Assembly (NCBI GenBank): GCA_030655515.1
Contig: JAURVI010000015.1
Coordinates: 1 to 64,000 of the forward strand
Direction of reading: 5' to 3'
DNA: 64,000 nucleotides
Origin: Polaromonas sp.
Lineage (GTDB): Bacteria; Pseudomonadota; Gammaproteobacteria; Burkholderiales; Burkholderiaceae_C
Shown here: piece after piece, positions 43,427-51,518 of the stretch
How the letters are laid out: every line of letters starts with the position of its first letter
Numbering within the stretch: position 1 is the first letter of the stretch
The notes under the pieces: model-generated
Databases searched by the model: none
What the model was told of the DNA's origin: nothing
What the model saw: the letters and a program-made list of their open reading frames with translations, nothing else
Program-made: the position numbers and the translations under genes

Positions 43427-45349
43427 TCACCCCTGCGCCATCAGGGCTGCCACCCGCCCGCGCAACACTTCCGGCTGCACCTGGCCCGCCGGCATGGCCG
43501 CGCCCACGTTCAGCCCGACCCGGCTGAACCAGCCGCGCCGGAAGGGCCGCACCATGGCGCCGCCCTGCTCGATGCGGCTGAAGTAGGAACCCCACAGATG
43601 GGTCAGCGCCATCGGGATCACCGGCACGCTCTGGCGCTCCAGAATCTTCATGACGCCGCCCTTGAACTCCTGCAGCGTCCCGTCGCGGGTGATGCCGCCC
43701 TCGGGGAAGATGGCGAGCAGGTCGCCTTCTTTCAGCACGTTGGCTGCCGCATCGAAAGCGGCCTCATAGGCCGCCGGGTCTTCAGCGCGCGGGGCGATGG
43801 GAATGGCCCGGGCCAACCTGAACAACCAGCCCAGCAGCGGCACCCTGAAGATGCGGTGGTCCATGAGGAAGCGGATCGGGCGCGGGCTGGCGGCGATCAG
43901 CAGCACGGCGTCCACAAAGCTCACGTGGTTGCACACCAGCACGGCCGCCCCCTGGGACGGAATATGTTCGTCCCCGGTGACCTTGAAGCGGTACACGAAG
44001 TGGGAGGCCGCCCAGGCCACAAAGCGCAGCAGGTATTCCGGCACCAGCATGAAGATGTAAAACGCCACCACCGCATTGGCCAGGCCCACGAACAGGAAAA
44101 TCTGCGGAATGCTGAAATCAGCCTGGAGCAGCGCGCCGGCCAGGATGGAACTGACAATCATGAACAGCGCGTTGAGGATGTTGTTGGCCGCGATGATGCG
44201 GGCCCGGTGCGTGGGCTGGCTGCGCAGCTGGATCAGCGCGTACATGGGCACGCTGTACAGGCCGGCAAACAGGCTGAGCAGCATCAGGTCGGCCATCACG
44301 CGCCAATGCGCGGGCTGCGCGAGAAAGGCCGCCAGGCCCATCACCGCGGAAGCCGGCAACCCCCGCGACGAAAAATACAGGTCGATGGCAAACACGCTCA
44401 TGCCGATGGCGCCCAGCGGCACCAGGCCGATTTCCACATGGCGGCGGCTCAGCACCTCGCACAAGAGCGAGCCGGTGCCGATGCCGACCGAAAACACCAC
44501 CAGCAGGAGGGAGGCGACCTGCTCGTCCCCATGCAGCACCTCCTTGGCAAAGCTGGGGAACTGGCTCAGGAACACGGCGCCGAAAAACCACATCCAACTG
44601 ATGCCCAGCAGCGAGCGGAACACGACGATGTTGTTGTGCGCCAGTTTCAGGTTGCGCCAGGTCTCGGACACCGGGTTCCAGTTGATTGTCAAACCCGGGT
44701 CGGTGGCTGGCACTGCGGGAATGCGCCCCGCCATGAAACGCCCCACCACGGCCAGCGCGACGCAGGCCACGGCGACGTTTTGATGACCGACCTCGGGGAT
44801 GGCCACCGCCAGGCCGCCCACCACATTGCCGAGCAGGATGGCGACAAAGGTGCCCATCTCGACCATGCCGTTGCCGCCGGTCAGCTCGCGCTCGCTCAGT
44901 ACCTGCGGCAGGTAGGCAAACTTCACCGGGCCGAACAGGGTGGAGTGCAGGCCCATGAGAAAGGTGCAGGCCAGCAGCGCCGGCACGTTGCCCATGATGA
45001 AGCCCCAGGCCGCGATCAGCATGATCACGATTTCCAGGTTCTTCACCAAGCGGATCATCCGCGTCTTTTCATACTTGTCGGTGAGCTGCCCGCTGGTGGC
45101 GCTGAACAGCAAAAAGGGCAGGATGAACAGCGCGCCGATCACCAGGCCGGCCATGCCTGGGGGCAGCCAGCTCACGCTGAGCTGGTAGGTCACCATCACG
45201 GTGAAGGCGAACTTGAACAGGTTGTCGTTCGCGGCACCGGAGAACTGTGTCCAAAAAAACGGTGCGAAGCGGCGCTGCCTGAGAAGCGCAAACTGGTTCG
45301 GGTGCTCGTGGCCTGCGGATGGCAGCACCGGTGCGTGGTCAACACTCAT
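43427..45349 (-). CDS. LplT-like transporter fused to PlsC-like acyltransferase
   Basis: A 640-residue inner-membrane fusion. Residues about 1-410 are an MFS-type lysophospholipid transporter (FSGAANDNLFKFAFTVMV, LTDKYEKTRMI, FGPVKFAYLPQVLSERE). Residues about 430-640 are a 1-acyl-glycerol-3-phosphate acyltransferase domain with NHVSFVD (the HX4D motif) and IFPEGGIT. It resembles E. coli LplT-Aas without the acyl-ACP synthetase part, so it likely flips lysophospholipid and re-acylates it. It lies 10 bases after the FIST gene. Confidence 0.9.
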   Translation of the reverse strand: MSVDHAPVLPSAGHEHPNQFALLRQRRFAPFFWTQFSGAANDNLFKFAFTVMVTYQLSVSWLPPGMAGLVIGALFILPFLLFSATSGQLTDKYEKTRMIRLVKNLEIVIMLIAAWGFIMGNVPALLACTFLMGLHSTLFGPVKFAYLPQVLSERELTGGNGMVEMGTFVAILLGNVVGGLAVAIPEVGHQNVAVACVALAVVGRFMAGRIPAVPATDPGLTINWNPVSETWRNLKLAHNNIVVFRSLLGISWMWFFGAVFLSQFPSFAKEVLHGDEQVASLLLVVFSVGIGTGSLLCEVLSRRHVEIGLVPLGAIGMSVFAIDLYFSSRGLPASAVMGLAAFLAQPAHWRVMADLMLLSLFAGLYSVPMYALIQLRSQPTHRARIIAANNILNALFMIVSSILAGALLQADFSIPQIFLFVGLANAVVAFYIFMLVPEYLLRFVAWAASHFVYRFKVTGDEHIPSQGAAVLVCNHVSFVDAVLLIAASPRPIRFLMDHRIFRVPLLGWLFRLARAIPIAPRAEDPAAYEAAFDAAANVLKEGDLLAIFPEGGITRDGTLQEFKGGVMKILERQSVPVIPMALTHLWGSYFSRIEQGGAMVRPFRRGWFSRVGLNVGAAMPAGQVQPEVLRGRVAALMAQG

Positions 45350-45359
45350 GACGCCCGGA

Positions 45360-46649
45360 TCAGGGCCGGTCTACCGGCGCGGTAAATACCGTCAACACAC
45401 CGGTGTAGCCGTACAGGTGATGGCGCGCAATCTCGCCGCCGGCAAAAAACCCGACCAGCGGCACGTCCCCCAAGGCCCGGCGCACGATTTGCAGCTCGGC
45501 GCTGGGCGCACCGAAGTGCGGGCCGCCGCGCCCGGCGCAACTGATATAAATGGCGCCGGCAATCCGCCGGGCCGGATGCGGCGCCGAGTCGGCTTGCGTA
45601 CCGCGCAAGGCGCTGGCGACTTCCAGCGTGACTTCTTCCGGCTCCAGCTCTTCGCGGATTTCGGCGCAGATGCGTACCAGGTCGGCACGCGCCGCGGCGG
45701 CGTTGCGTTCGCAAAAAGCCAGCTTCATGCCCACGCTGGGCGCATCGGCAATCGCAATGCCGCTCCTCGCCGGGTCCAGGCCGATGATGTGGCGCACCAG
45801 AACATCGGCACCGAACTGGCCGGGGCGTTGAATACGACCGTCCTGCAGGCCGGCACCGGGGCTGCGCAGGCCGACCAGCGTGGTGCGCATTTTTTCCAGC
45901 GCATCGCGCGGCTTGTCCAGCGACACGCCAAGGTCGGCCAGCATCACGTCCAGCGCGTTGCGGCCGTCCAGCTCGGTGACCACATTGGCGTCGCAGGCGG
46001 TGATCTCGTGCTCCCCGGTGATTGGCTGGCAACCCTGGGTGACGCGCGACATCAGGGCCGCACCCTGGGCAAAAGCCACACCGCTCAAACCGCCGCGAAA
46101 CACCCCGCTGGCCGCGCCCTGCCCCTTGACATTGCCGCTGCCGCTGAGCGCGAACTGGATCGCGTTGCCGCGGCTGGACGCGAGCCCGCCAAACACATAA
46201 CCACTGCCGGTGCGCTGGGCCATCTCGTCGATCAGCTCGGCCACATCGGGCGTGCCCGGGTCGGCATGTACCAACGCGGTGTGGGCCTTGAAGTGGCTGG
46301 CGCCAGGCGGCGGCAGGGGCGAGACGCCGGAAAACACCCGGTACTGGTCGCTCGGCAGCCCGCACAGCATCACTGCCAGCGCCGGTTCGTCGAAATACTC
46401 GACGTTGTTCGAGGCAATGCCGACGCCGACCGTGCCCGCCCAGTCGGTGATCTCCGGCAGCTCGGCGCCGAGGAAATCGAGAATGTCCTGCGCCTGCCCC
46501 GCGTAATGGTCGGTGATGTAGAGCAGCGCCAGCGTCGGTGCATCGGCGTAGCCGGGCAAAGCCATCTGGGCACGCAGTTGCGCCAGCACCAGGCCTGCCG
46601 CCATGCGCCATTGCGGATGGGTGGCGTGGCCGTAGGGAAAAAGCTTCAT
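45360..46649 (-). CDS. FIST-domain sensory protein
   Basis: A 429-residue soluble protein with FIST N (about 35-250) and FIST C (about 260-400) domains, thought to bind small ligands such as amino acids. Key segments: LGAELPEITDWAGTVGVGIA, YVFGGLASSRGNAIQF and the FIST C ending VPLVGFFAGGEIARHHLYGY. The ATG at 46649 (MKLFPYGHATHPQ) is preferred over a longer frame rich in Pro/Arg. No kinase or cyclase is attached. It is the downstream neighbour of phaM. Confidence 0.87.
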   Translation of the reverse strand: MKLFPYGHATHPQWRMAAGLVLAQLRAQMALPGYADAPTLALLYITDHYAGQAQDILDFLGAELPEITDWAGTVGVGIASNNVEYFDEPALAVMLCGLPSDQYRVFSGVSPLPPPGASHFKAHTALVHADPGTPDVAELIDEMAQRTGSGYVFGGLASSRGNAIQFALSGSGNVKGQGAASGVFRGGLSGVAFAQGAALMSRVTQGCQPITGEHEITACDANVVTELDGRNALDVMLADLGVSLDKPRDALEKMRTTLVGLRSPGAGLQDGRIQRPGQFGADVLVRHIIGLDPARSGIAIADAPSVGMKLAFCERNAAAARADLVRICAEIREELEPEEVTLEVASALRGTQADSAPHPARRIAGAIYISCAGRGGPHFGAPSAELQIVRRALGDVPLVGFFAGGEIARHHLYGYTGVLTVFTAPVDRP

Positions 46650-46671
46650 GGCGCGACGCCTTGCCGCAGCG

Positions 46672-47244
46672 TCAGCGGCTCCGGGCTCCGCCGGTCTTGC
46701 CGGCTTTCCTGGCCGGCGCCTTTGGCTTGCCGGCGCCGGCATTTTCTGATTTGCCAGCCCCCGGCTTTACCACATCCTTCATGGCATCGGCAGCAATCTG
46801 CTGGAACTGTTGCGACAGTGCCCCCCACAATTGCATGGGATCGATCATGCCGGCCGCTGCGGAAGCCGGGTTGGCTTTTTTTGCAGCAGGTTTCGCGGTG
46901 TGTGACGCGACCGACGGCGCAGGGCCGGCGGTTCCGGTCTGGAATGCATTGACCATCTCGCCCATGTTGAAGTTCATGCCCTTGAGCGTGGCCAGGGTCA
47001 TCTTCTGCACTTCCAGCGCCTGAATGGTGGCCTTGAGCGCCATGGCATTCTGGTCCAGCCAGAACTGAACCGCTTTGAGCTCTTCGATGCGTTTGTCGAG
47101 CTCTTCCACGTTGAGCGTGGGGGCAATCCAGTTGGCCAGATTGGGCATTTGCGGAATCGTCCCGGACGCCCCCTTCGCCAGGTTCTGGAGAAAGTCAAAA
47201 CCGGGGACGAACTTACCGAAACCAGTGTTTTGTGAATCACGCAT
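46672..47244 (-). CDS. phaM: PHB granule regulatory protein PhaM
   Basis: Poly(3-hydroxybutyrate) granule protein that activates PhaC1 and links granules to DNA in Ralstonia. It is 190 residues from MRDSQNTGFGKFVPGFDFLQ. The conserved core is WIAPTLNVEELDKRIEELKA followed by VQFWLDQN and LEVQKMTLATLKGMN (about 38-95). The C-terminus is Ala/Lys/Pro-rich (KPKAPARKAGKTGG), fitting the DNA-binding tail of PhaM. It implies PHB storage; no phaC is in view. Confidence 0.88.
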   Translation of the reverse strand: MRDSQNTGFGKFVPGFDFLQNLAKGASGTIPQMPNLANWIAPTLNVEELDKRIEELKAVQFWLDQNAMALKATIQALEVQKMTLATLKGMNFNMGEMVNAFQTGTAGPAPSVASHTAKPAAKKANPASAAAGMIDPMQLWGALSQQFQQIAADAMKDVVKPGAGKSENAGAGKPKAPARKAGKTGGARSR

Positions 47245-47372
47245 GGTTGCTCCAGAAATAGGGATAAGCATCAGCAGTCAGGTGCGGACAGCTTACCCCA
47301 GTGTGGCGATGCCTGTTTGGCTCGCCTTTGTAGCCGGCTAGCTGCAATGCTGTTCATTGAAGCGCTACAACC

Positions 47373-47441
47373 CCGTTCGCCCTGAGCCTGTCGAAGGGTC
47401 GTCACAGTGCAAACAGGCTTCGACAAGCTCAGCCCGAACGG
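47373..47441. repeat. Palindromic intergenic repeat
   Basis: CCGTTCGCCCTGAGCCTG plus TCGAAG (47373-47396) is mirrored by the near-perfect inverse CTTCGACAAGCTCAGCCC plus GAACGG (47418-47441), with a 21-base spacer. This palindrome is a common REP-like repeat in high-GC proteobacteria. It lies between phaM and MITE-like copy 2, in phaM's upstream region. Confidence 0.75.
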
Positions 47442-47461
47442 TTAAGCGAACAGTATTGCGG

Positions 47462-47595
47462 CTAGAAACCGCAGTTGGACACGCCCCATCGGGTGTGTCG
47501 CGCGCTCACCCAAAAGGTGAAGTTCGTCGTGGGCAAGAATGTCAGCATTCATGGGCATCTCCAGCGGAAAATGAGCGATCAACTGCGGTTTCTAG
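47462..47595 (-). mobile_element. MITE-like repeat, copy 2 (short form)
   Basis: 134 bases bounded by a perfect 16-bp inverted repeat, CTAGAAACCGCAGTTG and CAACTGCGGTTTCTAG. In minus-strand sense it begins two bases after the stop of the thioredoxin-fold gene. It carries GGAGATGCCC then ATG (47552) and the ORF MNADILAHDELHLLGERATH. Here the frame leaves the element and stops shortly after. The middle section is short, like copy 1. Confidence 0.88.
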
Positions 47596-47597
47596 GT

Positions 47598-48137
47598 TCA
47601 AGCCAGCCAGCGCTTCAGCATCGTGGCTTCGGGCGGGCCAATGCTTCGCTGGACCGACCCGTTGCGGCCCAGCAGCACGATGTAGGGCGTGACATTGGGC
47701 CACTTCGGGTCCACGCTTTGCCGGATGGCGGGTTCAAATCCGTCAAAGGCATAGAGCTTGGTGGCGCCGACAAAATGACGTGCATGGGCCAGCGCCCGGA
47801 CGCCCTGCACGTCCATGACCACGGCAACCAATTCAACCTTTTTGCGCGAGGCCGCGATGAAGGCCTGCAGCTTGTCGAATGCATCCGGACAGGTGGAGCA
47901 GTAGGTGGTGGTGAACACGTAGGCCGCCGGACGCGGACCGCTCTTGAGCAGTTCAGCCCACGTCGTCTGATCGAAGTCCGCTACCGCCGTTAGCGCGGGC
48001 GGTGCATGCTTGACGGCGACTGGCGCCGGGTTTGACCATGAAGCCAGCGGAACAACAGCGGCCGAGAGCAAGATGCCGCGCCGCGTCATCGGCGGCCATG
48101 GCCCGACTTTCTCCGCCAACTCAGAATTCAAGGTCAT
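47598..48137 (-). CDS. Exported thioredoxin-fold protein
   Basis: A 179-residue protein with a thioredoxin-like fold. The active-site-like segment TTTYCSTCPDAFDKL (about 76-90) has a CxxC, followed by beta strands ending NVTPYIVLLGRNGSV. A likely signal sequence begins at an internal ATG (48089, MTRRGILLSAAVV, twin-arginine-like), so the mature product may start there. The first ATG overlaps the preceding Asp-box gene by 17 bases. It probably handles redox or metal delivery in the periplasm. Confidence 0.78.
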   Translation of the reverse strand: MTLNSELAEKVGPWPPMTRRGILLSAAVVPLASWSNPAPVAVKHAPPALTAVADFDQTTWAELLKSGPRPAAYVFTTTYCSTCPDAFDKLQAFIAASRKKVELVAVVMDVQGVRALAHARHFVGATKLYAFDGFEPAIRQSVDPKWPNVTPYIVLLGRNGSVQRSIGPPEATMLKRWLA

Positions 48138-49413
48138 GAATCTGTACCTCGGTTGCGTTGCGCCACACCACCGTCATGCGCGGGCCGTGTTGCACCAGGC
48201 GGGGGAAGTCGTTGTCGCCGTTTATCTGACCCAGGGTTTGCAGCCGGAATGACTGACCCCCATCGGTGGACAACCAGGCCTTGAGCGTGCTGCTCATGCC
48301 GTCGATGCTGCGCCAGACCACGGCCACACGCTGGCCGTTGGCCATCACATCCGCGTGTTCGGCGCGCTCGTCGGGCAAACGCCGCACCGTATCAAGCCGC
48401 GGGCTGCCATCGGGCTTGAGCCGGGCGTAGCGCACGCCCGCCACGGGCGCATCGCCCTCTTGGCGGATGCCAAACCAGACCGCGTGAAAACCATTGTCCG
48501 CCGCCGCCAGGCCCGGGCCGTGATGCGGGCAGGCGTCGACGCGCCAGTCGTCAAAGGTGGCGCGCACGAGGGGGGCGTGCGCTGCGGCCGGGCTCAAAGC
48601 CGCAATAGCGTGGTCGCGCACATTGGGTTCGAACACATGCCGCCACATGGCGCGCAGCACGCCGTCCGCGCCGCGCCCCAGGGCAATGCGGCAACACTCG
48701 CAGGAATGATCGGCGAGCTTGATGTCCGGGCCGAAGGTGGCGCCGCCATCGGGGGAGGTGTTGCGGTAGATGGCGGCGCCCCGGTAGCTGGACTTGGTGC
48801 CCACCCGGGGCGCGGCTTGCAGGTCGCGCTTGTCGATCCAGACCGCGTGCAAGATGCCTTGACCATCAAACCCCAGCGCCTCAAAACGGTGGGTGATTTC
48901 CTGACGGTCCGCATGCACCGTGACCGGCGCCGCAAAGGTCTGGCCCGCGTCCACCGAGCGCAGCAGGCGGACATAGCCGGTGTTGGGCCTGGCCAGCGGT
49001 TTGGTGTACGCAATCAGCACCGTGGCGTCCGGGCCAAACAGCAGTTTGGGGTGGTTCTCGCCGTCGGCCGAGATGGCGTCACCTGCCGTGTCGAGTACAC
49101 GCGGCGCGCCCCACTGGAGCGAAGCCGCCCCCGCCGCCGCGCTTTGAACAAACAGTTGCCCCTGGGCGTTGAGACCCGCCAGCCACAGCGAACCGTCTGG
49201 CGCAAACGCGGCACCGGTGCCGAGCTGGGGGCGCGGTTTGCGCAGCACCGGCTTGCTGGCGTTCGTGGCCGGGTCTGCGGCAACGACCGCGCTGGCTGCC
49301 GCCTTGGGCGGCGGGTGTTCATGCTGCGCCCAGCCGGCGGTGCAACTCAAAACCGTGGCGGCAAGCAGGACAGCCAGCCTGCGAACGGGCCACTCAAATT
49401 TTTGAAAAGACAT
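48121..49413 (-). CDS. Secreted Asp-box (sialidase-fold) protein
   Basis: A 430-residue exported protein. The signal peptide ends near SCTAGWAQ and is followed by a His-rich HEHPPPK. At least three Asp-box repeats are seen: SVDAGQTF, SPDGGATF and STDGGQSF, indicating a beta-propeller. A CECC cluster lies in LADHSCECCRIALG (about residue 236). No sialidase catalytic arginine triad could be confirmed. It sits in the TonB gene block after exbD, so a role in metal or ligand capture is possible; this is inference. Confidence 0.75.
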   Translation of the reverse strand: MSFQKFEWPVRRLAVLLAATVLSCTAGWAQHEHPPPKAAASAVVAADPATNASKPVLRKPRPQLGTGAAFAPDGSLWLAGLNAQGQLFVQSAAAGAASLQWGAPRVLDTAGDAISADGENHPKLLFGPDATVLIAYTKPLARPNTGYVRLLRSVDAGQTFAAPVTVHADRQEITHRFEALGFDGQGILHAVWIDKRDLQAAPRVGTKSSYRGAAIYRNTSPDGGATFGPDIKLADHSCECCRIALGRGADGVLRAMWRHVFEPNVRDHAIAALSPAAAHAPLVRATFDDWRVDACPHHGPGLAAADNGFHAVWFGIRQEGDAPVAGVRYARLKPDGSPRLDTVRRLPDERAEHADVMANGQRVAVVWRSIDGMSSTLKAWLSTDGGQSFRLQTLGQINGDNDFPRLVQHGPRMTVVWRNATEVQIHDLEF

Positions 49414-49437
49414 CGAAAACCTCGGCCTGTTGATGGT

Positions 49438-49848
49438 TTACTGAACGGGTTCGGTGATGAAGCCGATTTTGCGCAAACCGGCCTGCTGCGCCGCCGCCAT
49501 GACCTGGGCCACGCGCTCGTAGCGCACCGCCTTGTCAGCGCGGATGTGCAGCTCGGGCTGCGGTTGCCGGGCGGCTGCCGCCTGGAGCTGCGGTGCCAGA
49601 TCGGCCGCAGCCAGCGGCGCTTCATTCCAGTAGTACCTGCCCGCCGCATCCACGCTCAGACGGATGGTTTGCGGCTGGCTGTCCTGCGGCTGGCTGGTGG
49701 CGCGCGGCAGGTCGATGTTGACCGCGTGTTTCATCACCGGCACGGTGATGATGAAGATGATGAGCAGCACCAGCATGACGTCAACCAGCGGCGTCATGTT
49801 GATCTCGTTCATCACCTCGTCGCTATCGTCCTGGGTTCCGAAAGCCAT
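49438..49848 (-). CDS. exbD: Biopolymer transport protein ExbD
   Basis: Proton-channel component of the TonB energising complex. It is 136 residues. The single membrane helix has the essential aspartate in MTPLVDVMLVLLIIFII (about 18-34), followed by a periplasmic domain ending KIGFITEPVQ. The AGGA before its ATG lies within the terminal repeat of MITE-like copy 3, and that copy's internal ORF stops 4 bases before the ATG. Confidence 0.94.
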   Translation of the reverse strand: MAFGTQDDSDEVMNEINMTPLVDVMLVLLIIFIITVPVMKHAVNIDLPRATSQPQDSQPQTIRLSVDAAGRYYWNEAPLAAADLAPQLQAAAARQPQPELHIRADKAVRYERVAQVMAAAQQAGLRKIGFITEPVQ

Positions 49849-49849
49849 G

Positions 49850-50087
49850 ATCCTAGAAACCGCAGTTGGACAGGCCCGAGTGGGCCGTCATGGGGTGGGC
49901 TGGGAAGGCGCGACGACGCGGCTGGCTACTGCCAGCAAGGAGGAGCAACGCGCCTGGCGCGCCCCAGGGCGGCTCAATCGGGCCTGTAGCGCGCTCACCC
50001 AAAAGGTGAAGTTCGTCGTGGTCAAGAATGTCAGCATTCATGGGTATCTCCAGCGGAAAATGAGCGGTCAACTGCGGTTTCTAGGAT
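49850..50087 (-). mobile_element. MITE-like repeat, copy 3 (long form)
   Basis: 238 bases bounded by a perfect 19-bp inverted repeat, ATCCTAGAAACCGCAGTTG and CAACTGCGGTTTCTAGGAT. It fills almost the whole gap between exbB and exbD, beginning 5 bases after the exbB stop. Compared with copies 1 and 2 it has about 100 more bases in the middle, GC-rich. Its ends and right half are over 90% the same as theirs by eye. Confidence 0.9.
49853..50041 (-). CDS. Micro-ORF inside MITE-like copy 3
   Basis: A 62-residue frame, starting MNADILDHDELHLLGERATG and ending MTAHSGLSNCGF, wholly inside the repeat. GGAG lies 6 bases before its ATG. Its last codons and the TAG stop come from the terminal inverted repeat (TCCAACTGCGGTTTCTAG). 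The stop is 4 bases before the exbD ATG, so translation could be coupled. The start peptide is shared with copies 1 and 2, and the ending SNCGF with copy 4. No known family is recognised; expression is unproven. Confidence 0.45.
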   Translation of the reverse strand: MNADILDHDELHLLGERATGPIEPPWGAPGALLLLAGSSQPRRRAFPAHPMTAHSGLSNCGF

Positions 50088-50092
50088 GATGT

Positions 50093-50821
50093 TCAGGCCT
50101 TGCGCAGTGGCAGAACTTTGCTGCCGTTGAACGCGCTGGTCGATCCGACCCGTGAGCCGGTCACAAAGAGCGCGTGCAGGTCATGGGCAAAGCGGTTGAG
50201 CTTGGTCAGCACGCCCTTGTTGCCACGCACCAGCGCGTTGTAGCCGAGCACGGCGGGAATCGCCACCGCCAGGCCGAGCGCCGTCATGATCAAGGCCTCG
50301 CCAATCGGCCCGGCCACCTTGTCGATGGTGGACTGACCGGAGACTCCGATCGCCAGCAGCGCGTGGTAAATGCCCCAGACGGTGCCGAACAGGCCCACAA
50401 AAGGGGCGGTGGAGCCGACCGATGCCAATACCGCCAGACCCGACTGCAAGCGGGCCGTGGCATCGTCAATGGCGCTGCGCAGGCAGCGCGTCACCCAGTC
50501 GCTGCGGTCCAGCGAATCGTTCAGGGGGGGCTGGCTGCTCCGTGCTTGAAAGTGCGCATCCGCCTCCCGGCCCTGGAGGGCGAGTTGGCGAAACGGGTTG
50601 CCGGCGTCGCCGCCCAGTTGGCTCAGGCCGGCGGCAAAATCAGGGGCCAGCCAGAAGCTTTCCGTGGCCTGGGCCTCTTTTGATATTTGGCGCAGGCCCA
50701 AAGCCTTGATCAGGATGACGATCCACGACGCCAGGGACATGAGCAACAACAACAGCGCCACGGCGCGGGTCACCAGGTCGCCCTGGGTCCAGAGGGTCAA
50801 AAGACCGGATTGAGCATTCAT
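50093..50821 (-). CDS. exbB: Biopolymer transport protein ExbB
   Basis: MotA/TolQ/ExbB proton-channel protein of 242 residues. The N-terminal helix (about 16-40) is followed by a cytoplasmic loop. The paired helices contain LAVLASVGSTAPFVGLFGTV (about 128-147) and EALIMTALGLAVAIPAVLGY (about 175-194), the family signature. It is 6 bases downstream of tonB. It is separated from exbD by MITE-like copy 3. Confidence 0.95.
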   Translation of the reverse strand: MNAQSGLLTLWTQGDLVTRAVALLLLLMSLASWIVILIKALGLRQISKEAQATESFWLAPDFAAGLSQLGGDAGNPFRQLALQGREADAHFQARSSQPPLNDSLDRSDWVTRCLRSAIDDATARLQSGLAVLASVGSTAPFVGLFGTVWGIYHALLAIGVSGQSTIDKVAGPIGEALIMTALGLAVAIPAVLGYNALVRGNKGVLTKLNRFAHDLHALFVTGSRVGSTSAFNGSKVLPLRKA

Positions 50822-50827
50822 GAAAAT

Positions 50828-51505
50828 TTACTCCAAAACAAAATTGATGGGCACGTTAACCCACATGGCCTCCGGCACGCCGCCCCGTTTGCCGGGCACG
50901 TAGCGCCAGCGCTGCGCCGTAGTCCATGCGGCCTGATCGAGCCGGTCGAAACCGCTGGAGTGGCGGATTTCAGCCTTTTGCGCCACACCGTCCACACCGA
51001 TCAACACCCGCACCACGACTTTGCCCTGCTCCCCGAGGCGTTTGCTCATGGCCGGGTAAGCGGGCTTGGGGTTTTGCAGGTAGTCGGCGTTGCTGGACGG
51101 CAGCTCGACCCGGGCTGCAGCGACGGGCGTGGCGGTTGCGGCCACGGGCGCCGCCATGGGTGGCAACAACGCTGTGGGCGGGGCTGGCACACCGGTCGGC
51201 GCGTCGATCACGGGCGCCGGGTCTGCAATGGCAAGCGGCATCGGCGGTGGCGGCAGGGACTTGGCTTTCCTGGGCGCAGCTTGCACGACTGGCTTGGACA
51301 CCGGCGCTGGCGCCGGCGGCTCAACTCTGGGTTGGGGCGGCTCAATCAATTCACTGAGCACCACCACCGGCACAAGAACTTCGACCACGCGCCGGATCAA
51401 CCCGGTTTGCAGCGCCCACAACGCAGCCACGTGAAACAGCACAACAACACCAGCAATGGCGAGGTGACGGCGCGAAGAGGCCGATGGTGCAATGGAAACC
51501 GCCAT
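50828..51505 (-). CDS. tonB: Energy transducer TonB
   Basis: Transmits proton-motive force to outer-membrane receptors. It is 225 residues: an N-terminal anchor helix (HLAIAGVVVLFHVAALWAL, about 14-32), a Pro/Ala-rich periplasmic linker (about 55-135), and a C-terminal domain with NPKPAYPAMSKRLGEQGKVV then SSGFDRLDQAAW and the final VNVPINFVLE. It is 13 bases after the receptor gene. Confidence 0.94.
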   Translation of the reverse strand: MAVSIAPSASSRRHLAIAGVVVLFHVAALWALQTGLIRRVVEVLVPVVVLSELIEPPQPRVEPPAPAPVSKPVVQAAPRKAKSLPPPPMPLAIADPAPVIDAPTGVPAPPTALLPPMAAPVAATATPVAAARVELPSSNADYLQNPKPAYPAMSKRLGEQGKVVVRVLIGVDGVAQKAEIRHSSGFDRLDQAAWTTAQRWRYVPGKRGGVPEAMWVNVPINFVLE

Positions 51506-51518
51506 GCGCAGACTCCTG

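Noticed and set aside
43385-45385. Long plus-strand frame (666 codons) opposite the LplT-PlsC fusion
   Set aside because: Rich in His, Gln and Arg in the manner of an antisense shadow; the minus-strand protein has clear catalytic motifs.
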